From Actinomycetes bacterium (GTDB lineage Bacteria > Actinomycetota > Acidimicrobiia > Acidimicrobiales > Acidimicrobiaceae), in contig JAJYGZ010000101.1 of the NCBI GenBank assembly GCA_021790495.1, positions 1 to 6,684 of the forward strand: a DNA stretch of 6,684 bases. Direction: 5' to 3'. Shown piece by piece: positions 1 through 5,426 of the stretch. The notes beneath the pieces were generated by a model. It was not told where the DNA came from, searched no databases, and worked only from the letters and a program-made list of their open reading frames with translations. The translations under genes were made by a program, and so were the position numbers. Each line of letters opens with the position of its first letter. Position 1 is the first letter of the stretch.

Positions 1-2
1 CT

Positions 3-278
3 GGACACCCCTGCAACCGTCCCCCTGACCTGTCATCTGAGCCCATGGATGCCGGCATATCTACTGATCTGGACGGGGCTGGGCTCCCAACCCCAGCAGC
101 GACTCAGTACCGGGGTGTAGCGACGGCTAAGGAACTTGACATTGGTGGGCTTATAGCAGTCTCCGGGGAACGATCTAACTACAAACAAGCGTCAATCTTC
201 AACCGGGTTCGCGCCGGCGCAAGCTGGTGGCATCGAACCAAGTTCGCCAGCGCCGCGATCGCGTTAGACCACCGATGA
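3..278 (+). other. Open frame from window edge; possible 3' end of an unknown gene
   Basis: The frame beginning at base 3 has no stop until TGA at 276-278, giving at least 91 residues with no start required inside the window. An internal ATG lies at 45 but has no convincing ribosome binding site, so if the frame is real it is more likely the C-terminus of a gene that begins upstream. The peptide (it includes the stretches ELDIGGLIAVSGERSNYKQ and GASWWHRTKF) matches no family I recognise, and I see no motif or membrane segment. A second plus-strand frame is also open from base 1 to a TAG at 118-120. Codon use does not settle whether either frame is coding. The rest of 279-322 appears to be the leader of the next gene. 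Confidence 0.25.
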
Positions 279-307
279 GCGCTAGCTTCGATTAGAGTCG
301 GCATTCG

Positions 308-313
308 GATAAT
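308..313 (+). promoter_or_regulatory. Candidate -10 element just upstream of the flavin reductase gene
   Basis: The hexamer GATAAT differs from the TATAAT consensus at one base and ends nine bases before the ATG at 323. That spacing would put transcription start almost at the start codon, giving a leaderless or nearly leaderless mRNA, a common arrangement in actinobacteria. No clear -35 hexamer is visible 16-18 bases upstream. The competing reading is that GGAG at 315-318 acts as a short-spaced ribosome binding site on a longer mRNA. Confidence 0.3.
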
Positions 314-322
314 TGGAGTTAG

Positions 323-886
323 ATGGCACTTATGGCTGCTGGGCAAACGGAGTTCGGAATAGTTCCGGATCACGCGTCTGATGACGCGATCACATACGAC
401 AAGCTGCGGCGCCGACTTCTCTGGGGCATCGCAAACGGCTTATACCTCCTCGGGACGCACCAGTACGAGACACCTCACGTCATGGCCGTGAGCTGGGTAA
501 CTCAGGTCGCTACCGCGCCTAAGCTCCTAGCGGTCTCTGTGGAATTCGCTGCCAAAACGGCTGGTTGCATCGACGACTCGGGGAATTTTCTCCTTGCGCT
601 CTTACCAAGAGAGCGCAAGGAGATAGTCCGTAAGTTTGTCAAGCCCGAGCTCGAGGTTGTAACGACCGACGGCGGCCTCTCGATCCAAGGACTGGCTTTT
701 GGGCTTAGTGAGTTCGGCAACCCCTTTCCGCTCGAGGCGCTAGGTTACTTGGAAATGCGATTGGTGTCTCGGACGGCACTCGGAAGCCATGTCCTTTACC
801 TAGGGGAAGTTTGCGACGCGGTCTTGGTCCAAGGTGAGGCCGAGATCTTGACGATGCGCGATACCAGGATGAATTATGGCGGTTAG
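323..886 (+). CDS. Flavin reductase-like domain protein (FMN-binding split barrel)
   Basis: This 187-residue soluble protein belongs to the flavin reductase-like/FMN-binding split-barrel group, whose members bind FMN and reduce flavins or transfer electrons to partner enzymes. The supporting signature is the run around residues 53-79 (VMAVSWVTQVATAPKLLAVSV, then AAKT), matching the usual N-G-M-T-x-S-W-x-T-Q-V pattern that holds the FMN phosphate. Further support comes from a helix at about 90-105, a LE-x-LV strand near 143-149 followed by GSHVLYLGEV (154-163), and a C-terminal LTMRDTRMNYGG typical of short members. The length is normal. ATG 323 has GGAG at 315-318, only four bases away; ATG 332 is an alternative start. 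RNase D follows after 64 bases. The segment encoding residues 89-101 also forms a perfect 14-bp DNA inverted repeat. The substrate and partner cannot be told from the sequence; the family call is firm. Confidence 0.85.
   Translation: MALMAAGQTEFGIVPDHASDDAITYDKLRRRLLWGIANGLYLLGTHQYETPHVMAVSWVTQVATAPKLLAVSVEFAAKTAGCIDDSGNFLLALLPRERKEIVRKFVKPELEVVTTDGGLSIQGLAFGLSEFGNPFPLEALGYLEMRLVSRTALGSHVLYLGEVCDAVLVQGEAEILTMRDTRMNYGG
589..623. repeat. Perfect 14-bp inverted repeat with 7-nt loop inside the flavin reductase CDS
   Basis: Left arm TCTCCTTGCGCTCT (589-602) and right arm AGAGCGCAAGGAGA (610-623) are exact reverse complements, separated by TACCAAG. A further T-G wobble could close the loop to five bases. 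In RNA this would be a very stable hairpin in the middle of the coding region. No T-run follows on either strand, so it is not a standard intrinsic terminator. The encoded residues (FLLALLPRERKEI, about 89-101) align in line with ordinary family members, so it does not look like an inserted element. Confidence 0.85.
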
Positions 887-938
887 ATCCACTGTCGCAA
901 TGGCGGCGCCCTGCTTAGACTATTGGGTGAAAACTAGT

Positions 939-946
939 GAGGTGAG
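939..946 (+). promoter_or_regulatory. Ribosome binding site that decides the RNase D start
   Basis: GAGGTGAG lies four bases before CTG 951 and is the only Shine-Dalgarno-like sequence near the 5' end of the RNase D frame. In-frame TAA at 948-950 blocks any start further upstream. The later in-frame candidates, CTG 999 and TTG 1008, have no comparable site. This supports initiation at the rare CTG codon. Confidence 0.6.
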
Positions 947-950
947 TTAA

Positions 951-2117
951 CTGGGAAGTCAACACTACGTCGAGCACATTCGTACTCTCGAAGAGGTACT
1001 GCACTACTTGAGTACGGCTCGACTTGTGGCCATCGATACCGAGTTTCACCGTGAGAAGTCCTATTTCGCTAAGTTGGCGCTGGTGCAGATAGCGGCCGAC
1101 GACGAAGTCTTTCTGATCGATCCGCTGCGTGTCGATATTTCTGGGCTGCGGGCGCTTTTTGAGTCCGACACCGAAGTGGTCTTTCACGCCGCGGCTCAAG
1201 ATTTAGAGATCTTGCGCCGCCGGGTTGGCGTAACTCCCGCCAAGATGTTTGATACCCAAGTGGCGGCGGGGTTTCTCGGCTACTCCTCGGCTTCGCTTGC
1301 GTCATTGTTGGAGGCGTTTCTTGCGGTGACCCTCGATAAGAGCGACCGATTAAGCGATTGGATGGCGCGTCCACTTGAGGCCAAGCAGCTCCACTATGCG
1401 GCTCAAGACGTGATTTACCTCGCGGCGCTGCGCGAAGCATTGATGAGCGAACTCGAAAAGCTCGGGCGCATTGCCTGGCTCGAAGAAGAGATGAAGGCCT
1501 GGGTTTCCCAGGAGTTCTACGCCGGAACTGACCCAGATCGCGCCTGGTCTAAAATCCGCGAAGTTCGCTCGCTAAAAGGTAGGTCTAAGCACGTCGCTAT
1601 GGCTTTAGCGGCGTGGCGAGAGGCAAAAGCAATCGAGGCGGACCTTCCGGTGCGCTTCGTCTTGGCGGATCTAGCGATTGCTACGATCGCCCAAGCGGCA
1701 CCCCGCCGGGCAAGCGATCTGCGCGGCATACGTGGCGTCGACCCGCGTCACCTCGGTGGAGGTGCGGACAACGAGATAATCAAAGTCATAGCTCATGCGC
1801 TGGAATCTGAGCCAAGACCCCACGAGCAACTCGCCGTGCCGGATTCAATAGACGTACCTACGGGTGCGACGACGCTTTTGGCAACTTGGCTCGCGAGTCG
1901 CGCGCGTTCGCTTAAGATCGATCCGACCTTGCTGGGCTCGCGCGGGGATATAAACGAGATCTATGGTGGCATCCAAGGCGCCAAGCTTGCGTTGGGATGG
2001 CGCAAGGAGGCGGTGGGGGACTATATTCAACGGATTATTTCCGGCGAAATAGCCTTGGCTCTGACGCCCAATGGTGACGTCGCCATGGTTCAAAATAACC
2101 ATGTGGCGATCACCTGA
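951..2117 (+). CDS. rnd: Ribonuclease D (DEDDy 3'-5' exoribonuclease with HRDC domain)
   Basis: RNase D trims the 3' ends of tRNA precursors and other small structured RNAs in the cytoplasm, using two metal ions. The 388-residue protein has the three DEDDy motifs: Exo I DTE (D29, E31), Exo II FHAAAQDLEIL (D84) and Exo III YAAQDVIYL (Y149, D153). The family segment KSDRLSDWMARPL precedes Exo III. An HRDC domain spans about residues 205-290 (ALAAWREAKAIEADLPVRFVL, then DLRGIRG), and a second HRDC-like half fills the C-terminus, as in many actinobacterial forms. I chose CTG 951 because the frame carries family-like sequence (YVEHIRTLEEVLHYL) upstream of the later TTG at 1008. It also puts 28 residues before DTEF, close to the 27 in E. 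coli RNase D, and GAGGTGAG sits four bases upstream. A TTG 1008 start would remove the first strand and helix of the nuclease fold. The gene converges on the small minus-strand gene, with 27 bases between stops. Confidence 0.93.
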   Translation: MGSQHYVEHIRTLEEVLHYLSTARLVAIDTEFHREKSYFAKLALVQIAADDEVFLIDPLRVDISGLRALFESDTEVVFHAAAQDLEILRRRVGVTPAKMFDTQVAAGFLGYSSASLASLLEAFLAVTLDKSDRLSDWMARPLEAKQLHYAAQDVIYLAALREALMSELEKLGRIAWLEEEMKAWVSQEFYAGTDPDRAWSKIREVRSLKGRSKHVAMALAAWREAKAIEADLPVRFVLADLAIATIAQAAPRRASDLRGIRGVDPRHLGGGADNEIIKVIAHALESEPRPHEQLAVPDSIDVPTGATTLLATWLASRARSLKIDPTLLGSRGDINEIYGGIQGAKLALGWRKEAVGDYIQRIISGEIALALTPNGDVAMVQNNHVAIT

Positions 2118-2144
2118 ACCTGCCCCAAATCGCTTGGGCTAGCC

Positions 2145-2363
2145 TCATTCGGCTCGGAGGTCGACCTTGAGAATCAGGATTCCGTCTTCAAGGGTTACCG
2201 TGGCATCGCCGATCATGGCGAAGTCCATGAAGTCGAGCTTCGTCTGGTTGATGAAGCGAATACGCTCGGCTCCTTCGATGGGGGGAAGTCCGCGCGCTTT
2301 TACGGCCCGGGCGCGCTCCTGAAAGCGCTTTACCATGGCTTGGGGATCAAATTCGTCTGACAT
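2145..2363 (-). CDS. Small conserved actinobacterial protein of unknown function
   Basis: This 72-residue protein has an N-terminal amphipathic, positively charged helix region (FDPQAMVKRFQERARAVKARG, residues 5-25 approximately), a short PPIEG turn, and a C-terminal half with FMDFAMIGDATVTLEDGILILKVDL that looks like two or three beta strands. I recognise the pattern from conserved short hypothetical proteins of actinobacteria, but no function is known to me. There are no cysteines, signal peptide or membrane segment, so a small cytosolic protein is likely. The ATG at 2363 has no clear Shine-Dalgarno sequence. A TAGCTT hexamer seven bases upstream on the same strand would suit a leaderless transcript. 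The gene converges with RNase D and diverges from the zinc-knuckle gene, so it is probably transcribed alone. Confidence 0.8.
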   Translation of the reverse strand: MSDEFDPQAMVKRFQERARAVKARGLPPIEGAERIRFINQTKLDFMDFAMIGDATVTLEDGILILKVDLRAE

Positions 2364-2370
2364 GACTTAT

Positions 2371-2376
2371 AAGCTA
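2371..2376 (-). promoter_or_regulatory. Candidate -10 element for a leaderless small-protein transcript
   Basis: Read on the minus strand, TAGCTT ends seven bases before the ATG at 2363, the distance expected if transcription begins at the start codon. A TTGCAC hexamer lies 15 bases further upstream, closer than the ideal 17. The absence of a ribosome binding site before the ATG fits a leaderless message. The match is modest and rests on inspection only. Confidence 0.25.
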
Positions 2377-2559
2377 TCGCATCCAAGGTAAGTGCAAGCT
2401 AGTGCTGTTCACGACAACTAAGCTCTCTGGGTGTTAATCACGCCGAGTTGCTATTGTGCCTAGTGTGATATTTACCCGTCAATGACGGCGATGGTTTTGC
2501 CTTCGTTTACGCGATCCGTGCGCGGAGGACTTTGTATAGCGCCCTCGCTTGATGCAATA

Positions 2560-2565
2560 GGGGAG
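2560..2565 (+). promoter_or_regulatory. Ribosome binding site choosing the GTG start of the zinc-knuckle gene
   Basis: GGGGAG ends six bases before GTG 2572, good Shine-Dalgarno spacing. An in-frame ATG at 2482 has no such site. A second plausible site, GAGGAAG (2599-2605), precedes an in-frame ATG at 2611, so a shorter product cannot be excluded. Confidence 0.55.
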
Positions 2566-2571
2566 TGGCTG

Positions 2572-2796
2572 GTGAAAAAAGGACGACATAGGCGCTATGA
2601 GGAAGCTCGCATGGCTAAGCGGGCGTTTGTCAAGCCGGTGACGCGCTGTGTCGAATGCGGCGGCGACTCAGTTCGCGGCCATGCGGATTGGTGCATGGCC
2701 GCAAGCGAAGAAGAGGAGCTTCTTTCGGAGCATGAGCTCTACGAGGAAGATGACGAATTCGAAGAAGACGACGATGACCAAGAAACAAAGCCTTGA
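2572..2796 (+). CDS. Small zinc-knuckle protein with basic head and acidic tail
   Basis: The 74-residue product has three parts. A basic head begins KKGRHRRYEEAR (residues 2-13), which I recognise from short conserved actinobacterial proteins. A probable single zinc-binding knuckle follows with C26, C29, H37 and C41, spaced C-x2-C-x7-H-x3-C (CVECGG, then GHADWC). The tail, from about residue 46 to 71, is almost wholly Glu and Asp. No function is known to me; the opposite charges at the two ends suggest binding to nucleic acid or a protein partner, which is inference. GTG 2572 is chosen for its ribosome binding site and because it starts right at the conserved basic head. The frame is also open upstream to ATG 2482, but those 30 residues have no ribosome binding site and no family resemblance. 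ATG 2611 would lose the basic head. The hydrolase gene starts 163 bases downstream. Confidence 0.75.
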   Translation: MKKGRHRRYEEARMAKRAFVKPVTRCVECGGDSVRGHADWCMAASEEEELLSEHELYEEDDEFEEDDDDQETKP

Positions 2797-2959
2797 GTTC
2801 AAGGCGGCCCATGTGCTTTGCGGGGCGGCCCCTTGGTCCCGCTGCTACGATACCGTTCTCGGGTTTATGTTTGTTGGCTCGGAAATTGCCGCCTAGGACG
2901 AGAAGGCGGGGCTGCGCTGTTAGGTTTTCGGCGGCGCATGCGTAGGAGCGTGACATAGA

Positions 2960-3751
2960 ATGCTACGATCGCTTCAGGGCGGCACAGTCTTTGCCCAAGC
3001 CGATTTAACCAGCGGCCCGGTCTGTGTCATGCTGCACGGATGGGCGCGAAGCAGCGAAGACTTCGCTAGCTTGAACTCTGAATTGGTAAGTGCGGGCCTT
3101 TCAACGATTCGACTCGACCTGCCAGGATTTGGAGCCTCGCCCCCTCCACCGAAGCCGATTGCGAGTCGGGAGTACGCGACGATAGTGCTAGCTTCGATTG
3201 ACGAAGCGCTTTCGAATCATTCAGAGAAACGTTATTTTGTTGTCGGCCATAGCTTCGGCGGGCGAATCGCGCTAGAGGTCGCAGCGCTGGCTCCTTCGGG
3301 ACTCCAAGAGATCTTCGTAAGCGGTGTGCCAATGTTTCGCGACAAATCTTCTCCCAAGCCAGCACTGCGATATCGTCTGGTACGGCGCGGCGCCTCAATG
3401 GGGATCGTCGGCCAGGCTCGATTAGCACGCTATCGGGAACGATACGGGTCGCCAGACTATCGTGGGGCTACCGGCGTGATGCGCGAAGTATTCGTGCGGG
3501 TGGTCAACGAAGATTACCGCGATACCTTGGCCCGGATTGAAGTACCGGTGCATCTTATCTGGGGAGAATCAGATACCTCAGCGCCACTAGAGGGTGCCGA
3601 GCGCGCGGTGGCGCTGGTGGGACACGGGACTCTAGAAGTTATCGCCCGAGGTAGTCACTTTGACCCGATATTTGCGCCCGACGCGCTGGCAAAAGGAGTA
3701 ATTGGCGCCTCTCAGAGGTTGTCGTCCGGAGCCGGCGGCTATGGGGATTGA
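2960..3751 (+). CDS. Alpha/beta hydrolase fold protein
   Basis: The 263-residue protein has the full layout of a cytosolic alpha/beta hydrolase. An oxyanion-hole HG sits in VMLHGWARSSEDF (H26-G27), RLDLPGFGAS follows strand 4 (residues 51-60), and the nucleophile elbow is GHSFGG with S98. The predicted acid residue is D205 in LIWGESDTSAPL, and the catalytic histidine is H233 in ARGSHF. A variable cap occupies roughly 125-190. There is no signal peptide. The fold covers esterases, lipases, C-C hydrolases and haloperoxidase-like enzymes, so the substrate cannot be assigned. ATG 2960 has AGGAG at 2944-2948, 11 bases away, rather long, but no better in-frame start exists because TAG precedes closely. 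The MurF-like gene begins 23 bases after its stop, so the two are probably co-transcribed. A role in cell-wall metabolism is therefore possible but rests only on position. Confidence 0.88.
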   Translation: MLRSLQGGTVFAQADLTSGPVCVMLHGWARSSEDFASLNSELVSAGLSTIRLDLPGFGASPPPPKPIASREYATIVLASIDEALSNHSEKRYFVVGHSFGGRIALEVAALAPSGLQEIFVSGVPMFRDKSSPKPALRYRLVRRGASMGIVGQARLARYRERYGSPDYRGATGVMREVFVRVVNEDYRDTLARIEVPVHLIWGESDTSAPLEGAERAVALVGHGTLEVIARGSHFDPIFAPDALAKGVIGASQRLSSGAGGYGD

Positions 3752-3762
3752 CCAACGTTGAT

Positions 3763-3767
3763 AAGGA
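3763..3767 (+). promoter_or_regulatory. Ribosome binding site for the TTG start of the MurF-like gene
   Basis: AAGGA ends seven bases before TTG 3775, and an in-frame TGA directly precedes that codon (3772-3774). TTG is therefore the first possible start and has a well-placed Shine-Dalgarno sequence. Confidence 0.65.
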
Positions 3768-3774
3768 AAATTGA

Positions 3775-5355
3775 TTGAGCAATGTGACAAGTTCAGCTGC
3801 ATATTCGCTTCTCGGGTTTTTGGTAGTGGCGGTGGTGTCGATAAAGTGGCTCCGCGTCGCGCAGAGAGAACACTATATCGGCGGGTACGTTTTCCGCTTT
3901 GCTCAGCGCTGGTACCTGAGCCGCGACTCCAATGCCAACATCACTATCGCTGTTTTGATGGTCATAGCGGTTGTCGCCGCGATATCGCGTCCAAATGTTG
4001 CCTTGATCGTGGTGCCTTCCTTGGCGATTACCGCTCTGTTGGCACTGATTTCACCGATCGGCCTGGGATACAAGGGGCGTAGCGCCAAGCTGAAATGGAC
4101 CCGGCGGGCCAAAGTGCTGTATGGCGCGGTCTTAGCGATCACGGCGTTAGTTTCTGCCGCAGCAGTTCTTATCGGATTGGCCGCGGCGATGGCGGCGGTC
4201 TATATCCTCATTACGCCGGTGATCGTGGAGGCGGCGCTGTGGGTTACCGAGCCACTTGAGAGACGCCTGCTCGACTCGTTTGTCGCTGAGGCCGAAAAGA
4301 AGCTCAACGCGGTTAATCCCCGACGCGTCGCGATAACAGGATCTTTTGGCAAGACCTCAACCAAGTTCTATCTCGCCCAGATATCCGCCTATAGTTTTTC
4401 GACCTTGGCGTCTCCGGCGAGTTTCAATAATCGCGGTGGTCTCGCTCGCGCGATCAACGAGAATCTCGTCGCGGGCACGGAAGTTTTCATCGCCGAGATG
4501 GGTGCTTATCGCAAGGGTGAAATCGCGTCATTGGTAGGTTGGATTCATCCCGAAATCGTGGCGATTACGGCCATTGGTCCGGTCCACCTCGAGCGCTTCG
4601 GTTCGGAAGATGAGATTCTTGCCGCGAAATCCGAGATTACCCGCGGAGCGCGATGCGTGGTGGTAAACGCCGACGACTACCGCCTTCAAACCTTGGCCAA
4701 CCAGTTGGAGCACGACGGAACCAAGGTCTGGCTCGTCTCGGGAAGCGATATTTCACGGGACGTGTGCGTCTTGGTCGACGACGACAAGCGCGCGGTGGCC
4801 TATGTCAAGCAGCGCCGGATCGGCTCAACGGCGACTGGGGTCGCAACTTCAAATCTCGCAGTAGCGGTTGCGCTTGCGCTCGAGCTTGGCGTATCCGCGG
4901 AGGTTATCGGAAAGGCGCTTGAAAGTCTGACCACACCGGCGAATCGTATCAATATTGGGAGCAGCGAATCCGGTGTAACCGTTATCGACGATACTTACAA
5001 TTCGAATCCAGCTGGGGCGCGCCTTGCACTTGAACGTCTTAGGGAACTTGGGGAACCGGGATCGAAGAAGGTAGTAGTTACTCCGGGTATGGTCGAGATG
5101 GGCTCGCGCCAGTACGAGGAGAATCGAGAGTTTGGCACAGCGATAGCTTCGGTCGCAACCGACGTCGTGATCGTTGGGAGGACGAATCGCAAGGCGATCG
5201 AGCGGGGGATCCTAGCGGATCGCAGTTCAATCCGGTCTGGCACGCGAATCATCGAATGCCCAACCCGCGAAGAGGCGGTCAGGTGGGTCAAGGCCAATCT
5301 ACGGGTCGGCGACGCCGTGCTATACGAGAATGACCTGCCCGACCATTATGGCTAA
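3775..5355 (+). CDS. Membrane-anchored MurF-like Mur ligase
   Basis: The 526-residue protein joins a membrane region to the ATP-binding and C-terminal domains of a Mur ligase. Hydrophobic segments lie at about 10-26, 55-71, 74-97 and 115-155; the last is long enough for two spans. From about 183 the ligase core follows: P-loop TGSFGKTST (188-196), catalytic-site EMG (241-243) followed by AYRKGEI, HLERFGS (H271) and AAKSEI, whose K285 is at the position of the carbamylated lysine. The C-terminal domain has DDTYNSNPAGA (405-415) and TPGMVEMG (436-443), both MurF-like. Canonical MurF adds D-Ala-D-Ala to UDP-MurNAc-tripeptide using ATP. Its N-terminal UDP-substrate domain is absent here, replaced by the membrane block, so the acceptor may differ or be membrane-bound (inference). 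The HN pair usual in G-x-HN-x-x-N is VA at 356-357. A segment RVAQREHYIGGYVFRF (27-42) follows the first helix. CapB/PgsB-type or MurT-like ligases are alternatives, but the DDTYNSNP motif favours MurF. Confidence 0.85.
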   Translation: MSNVTSSAAYSLLGFLVVAVVSIKWLRVAQREHYIGGYVFRFAQRWYLSRDSNANITIAVLMVIAVVAAISRPNVALIVVPSLAITALLALISPIGLGYKGRSAKLKWTRRAKVLYGAVLAITALVSAAAVLIGLAAAMAAVYILITPVIVEAALWVTEPLERRLLDSFVAEAEKKLNAVNPRRVAITGSFGKTSTKFYLAQISAYSFSTLASPASFNNRGGLARAINENLVAGTEVFIAEMGAYRKGEIASLVGWIHPEIVAITAIGPVHLERFGSEDEILAAKSEITRGARCVVVNADDYRLQTLANQLEHDGTKVWLVSGSDISRDVCVLVDDDKRAVAYVKQRRIGSTATGVATSNLAVAVALALELGVSAEVIGKALESLTTPANRINIGSSESGVTVIDDTYNSNPAGARLALERLRELGEPGSKKVVVTPGMVEMGSRQYEENREFGTAIASVATDVVIVGRTNRKAIERGILADRSSIRSGTRIIECPTREEAVRWVKANLRVGDAVLYENDLPDHYG

Positions 5356-5426
5356 GGCAACGAAGCGCTAGGTGGATGGGGCCGTGTCGCGTCGGGGATT
5401 ACCTGATCACTTGGACCAGCAAATCG

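Noticed and set aside
37..73. Resemblance to a thiamine pyrophosphate riboswitch: CTGAG (37-41) followed by CTGATCTGGA (64-73)
   Set aside because: The closing helix, the full CTGAGA and the conserved AT-CCAGCG-AGGGA part after the second block are absent, so the match is limited to short strings.
202..240. GGTTCG-type strings resembling a tRNA T-arm on both strands
   Set aside because: No five-base stem surrounds the putative loop, and no anticodon or acceptor arms can be drawn.
254..263. Palindrome CGCGATCGCG
   Set aside because: A ten-base self-complementary site is expected by chance in GC-rich DNA, and no second copy is placed to suggest an operator.
1069..1440. 123-codon minus-strand frame opposite RNase D
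   Set aside because: It lies entirely within a strongly supported gene and has an Arg/Pro-rich composition typical of an antisense shadow.
2124..2138. Hairpin CCCAA-loop-TTGGG between the convergent RNase D and small-protein genes, considered as a shared terminator
   Set aside because: Only five base pairs, and no T-run on either strand.
2648..2896. 82-codon plus-strand frame overlapping the zinc-knuckle gene and running past its end
   Set aside because: It is out of frame with a well-supported gene, has no ribosome binding site, and its composition reflects the acidic-tail codons read in another frame.
2887..2917. CCGCC...GGCGG hairpin before the hydrolase gene, considered as a terminator
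   Set aside because: Five-base stem with an 11-base loop and no T-run directly after it.
281..3199. 13-base string GCTAGCTTCGATT present at 281-293 and again near 3187-3199
   Set aside because: One shared 13-mer in a window this size is close to chance expectation, and the contexts differ.
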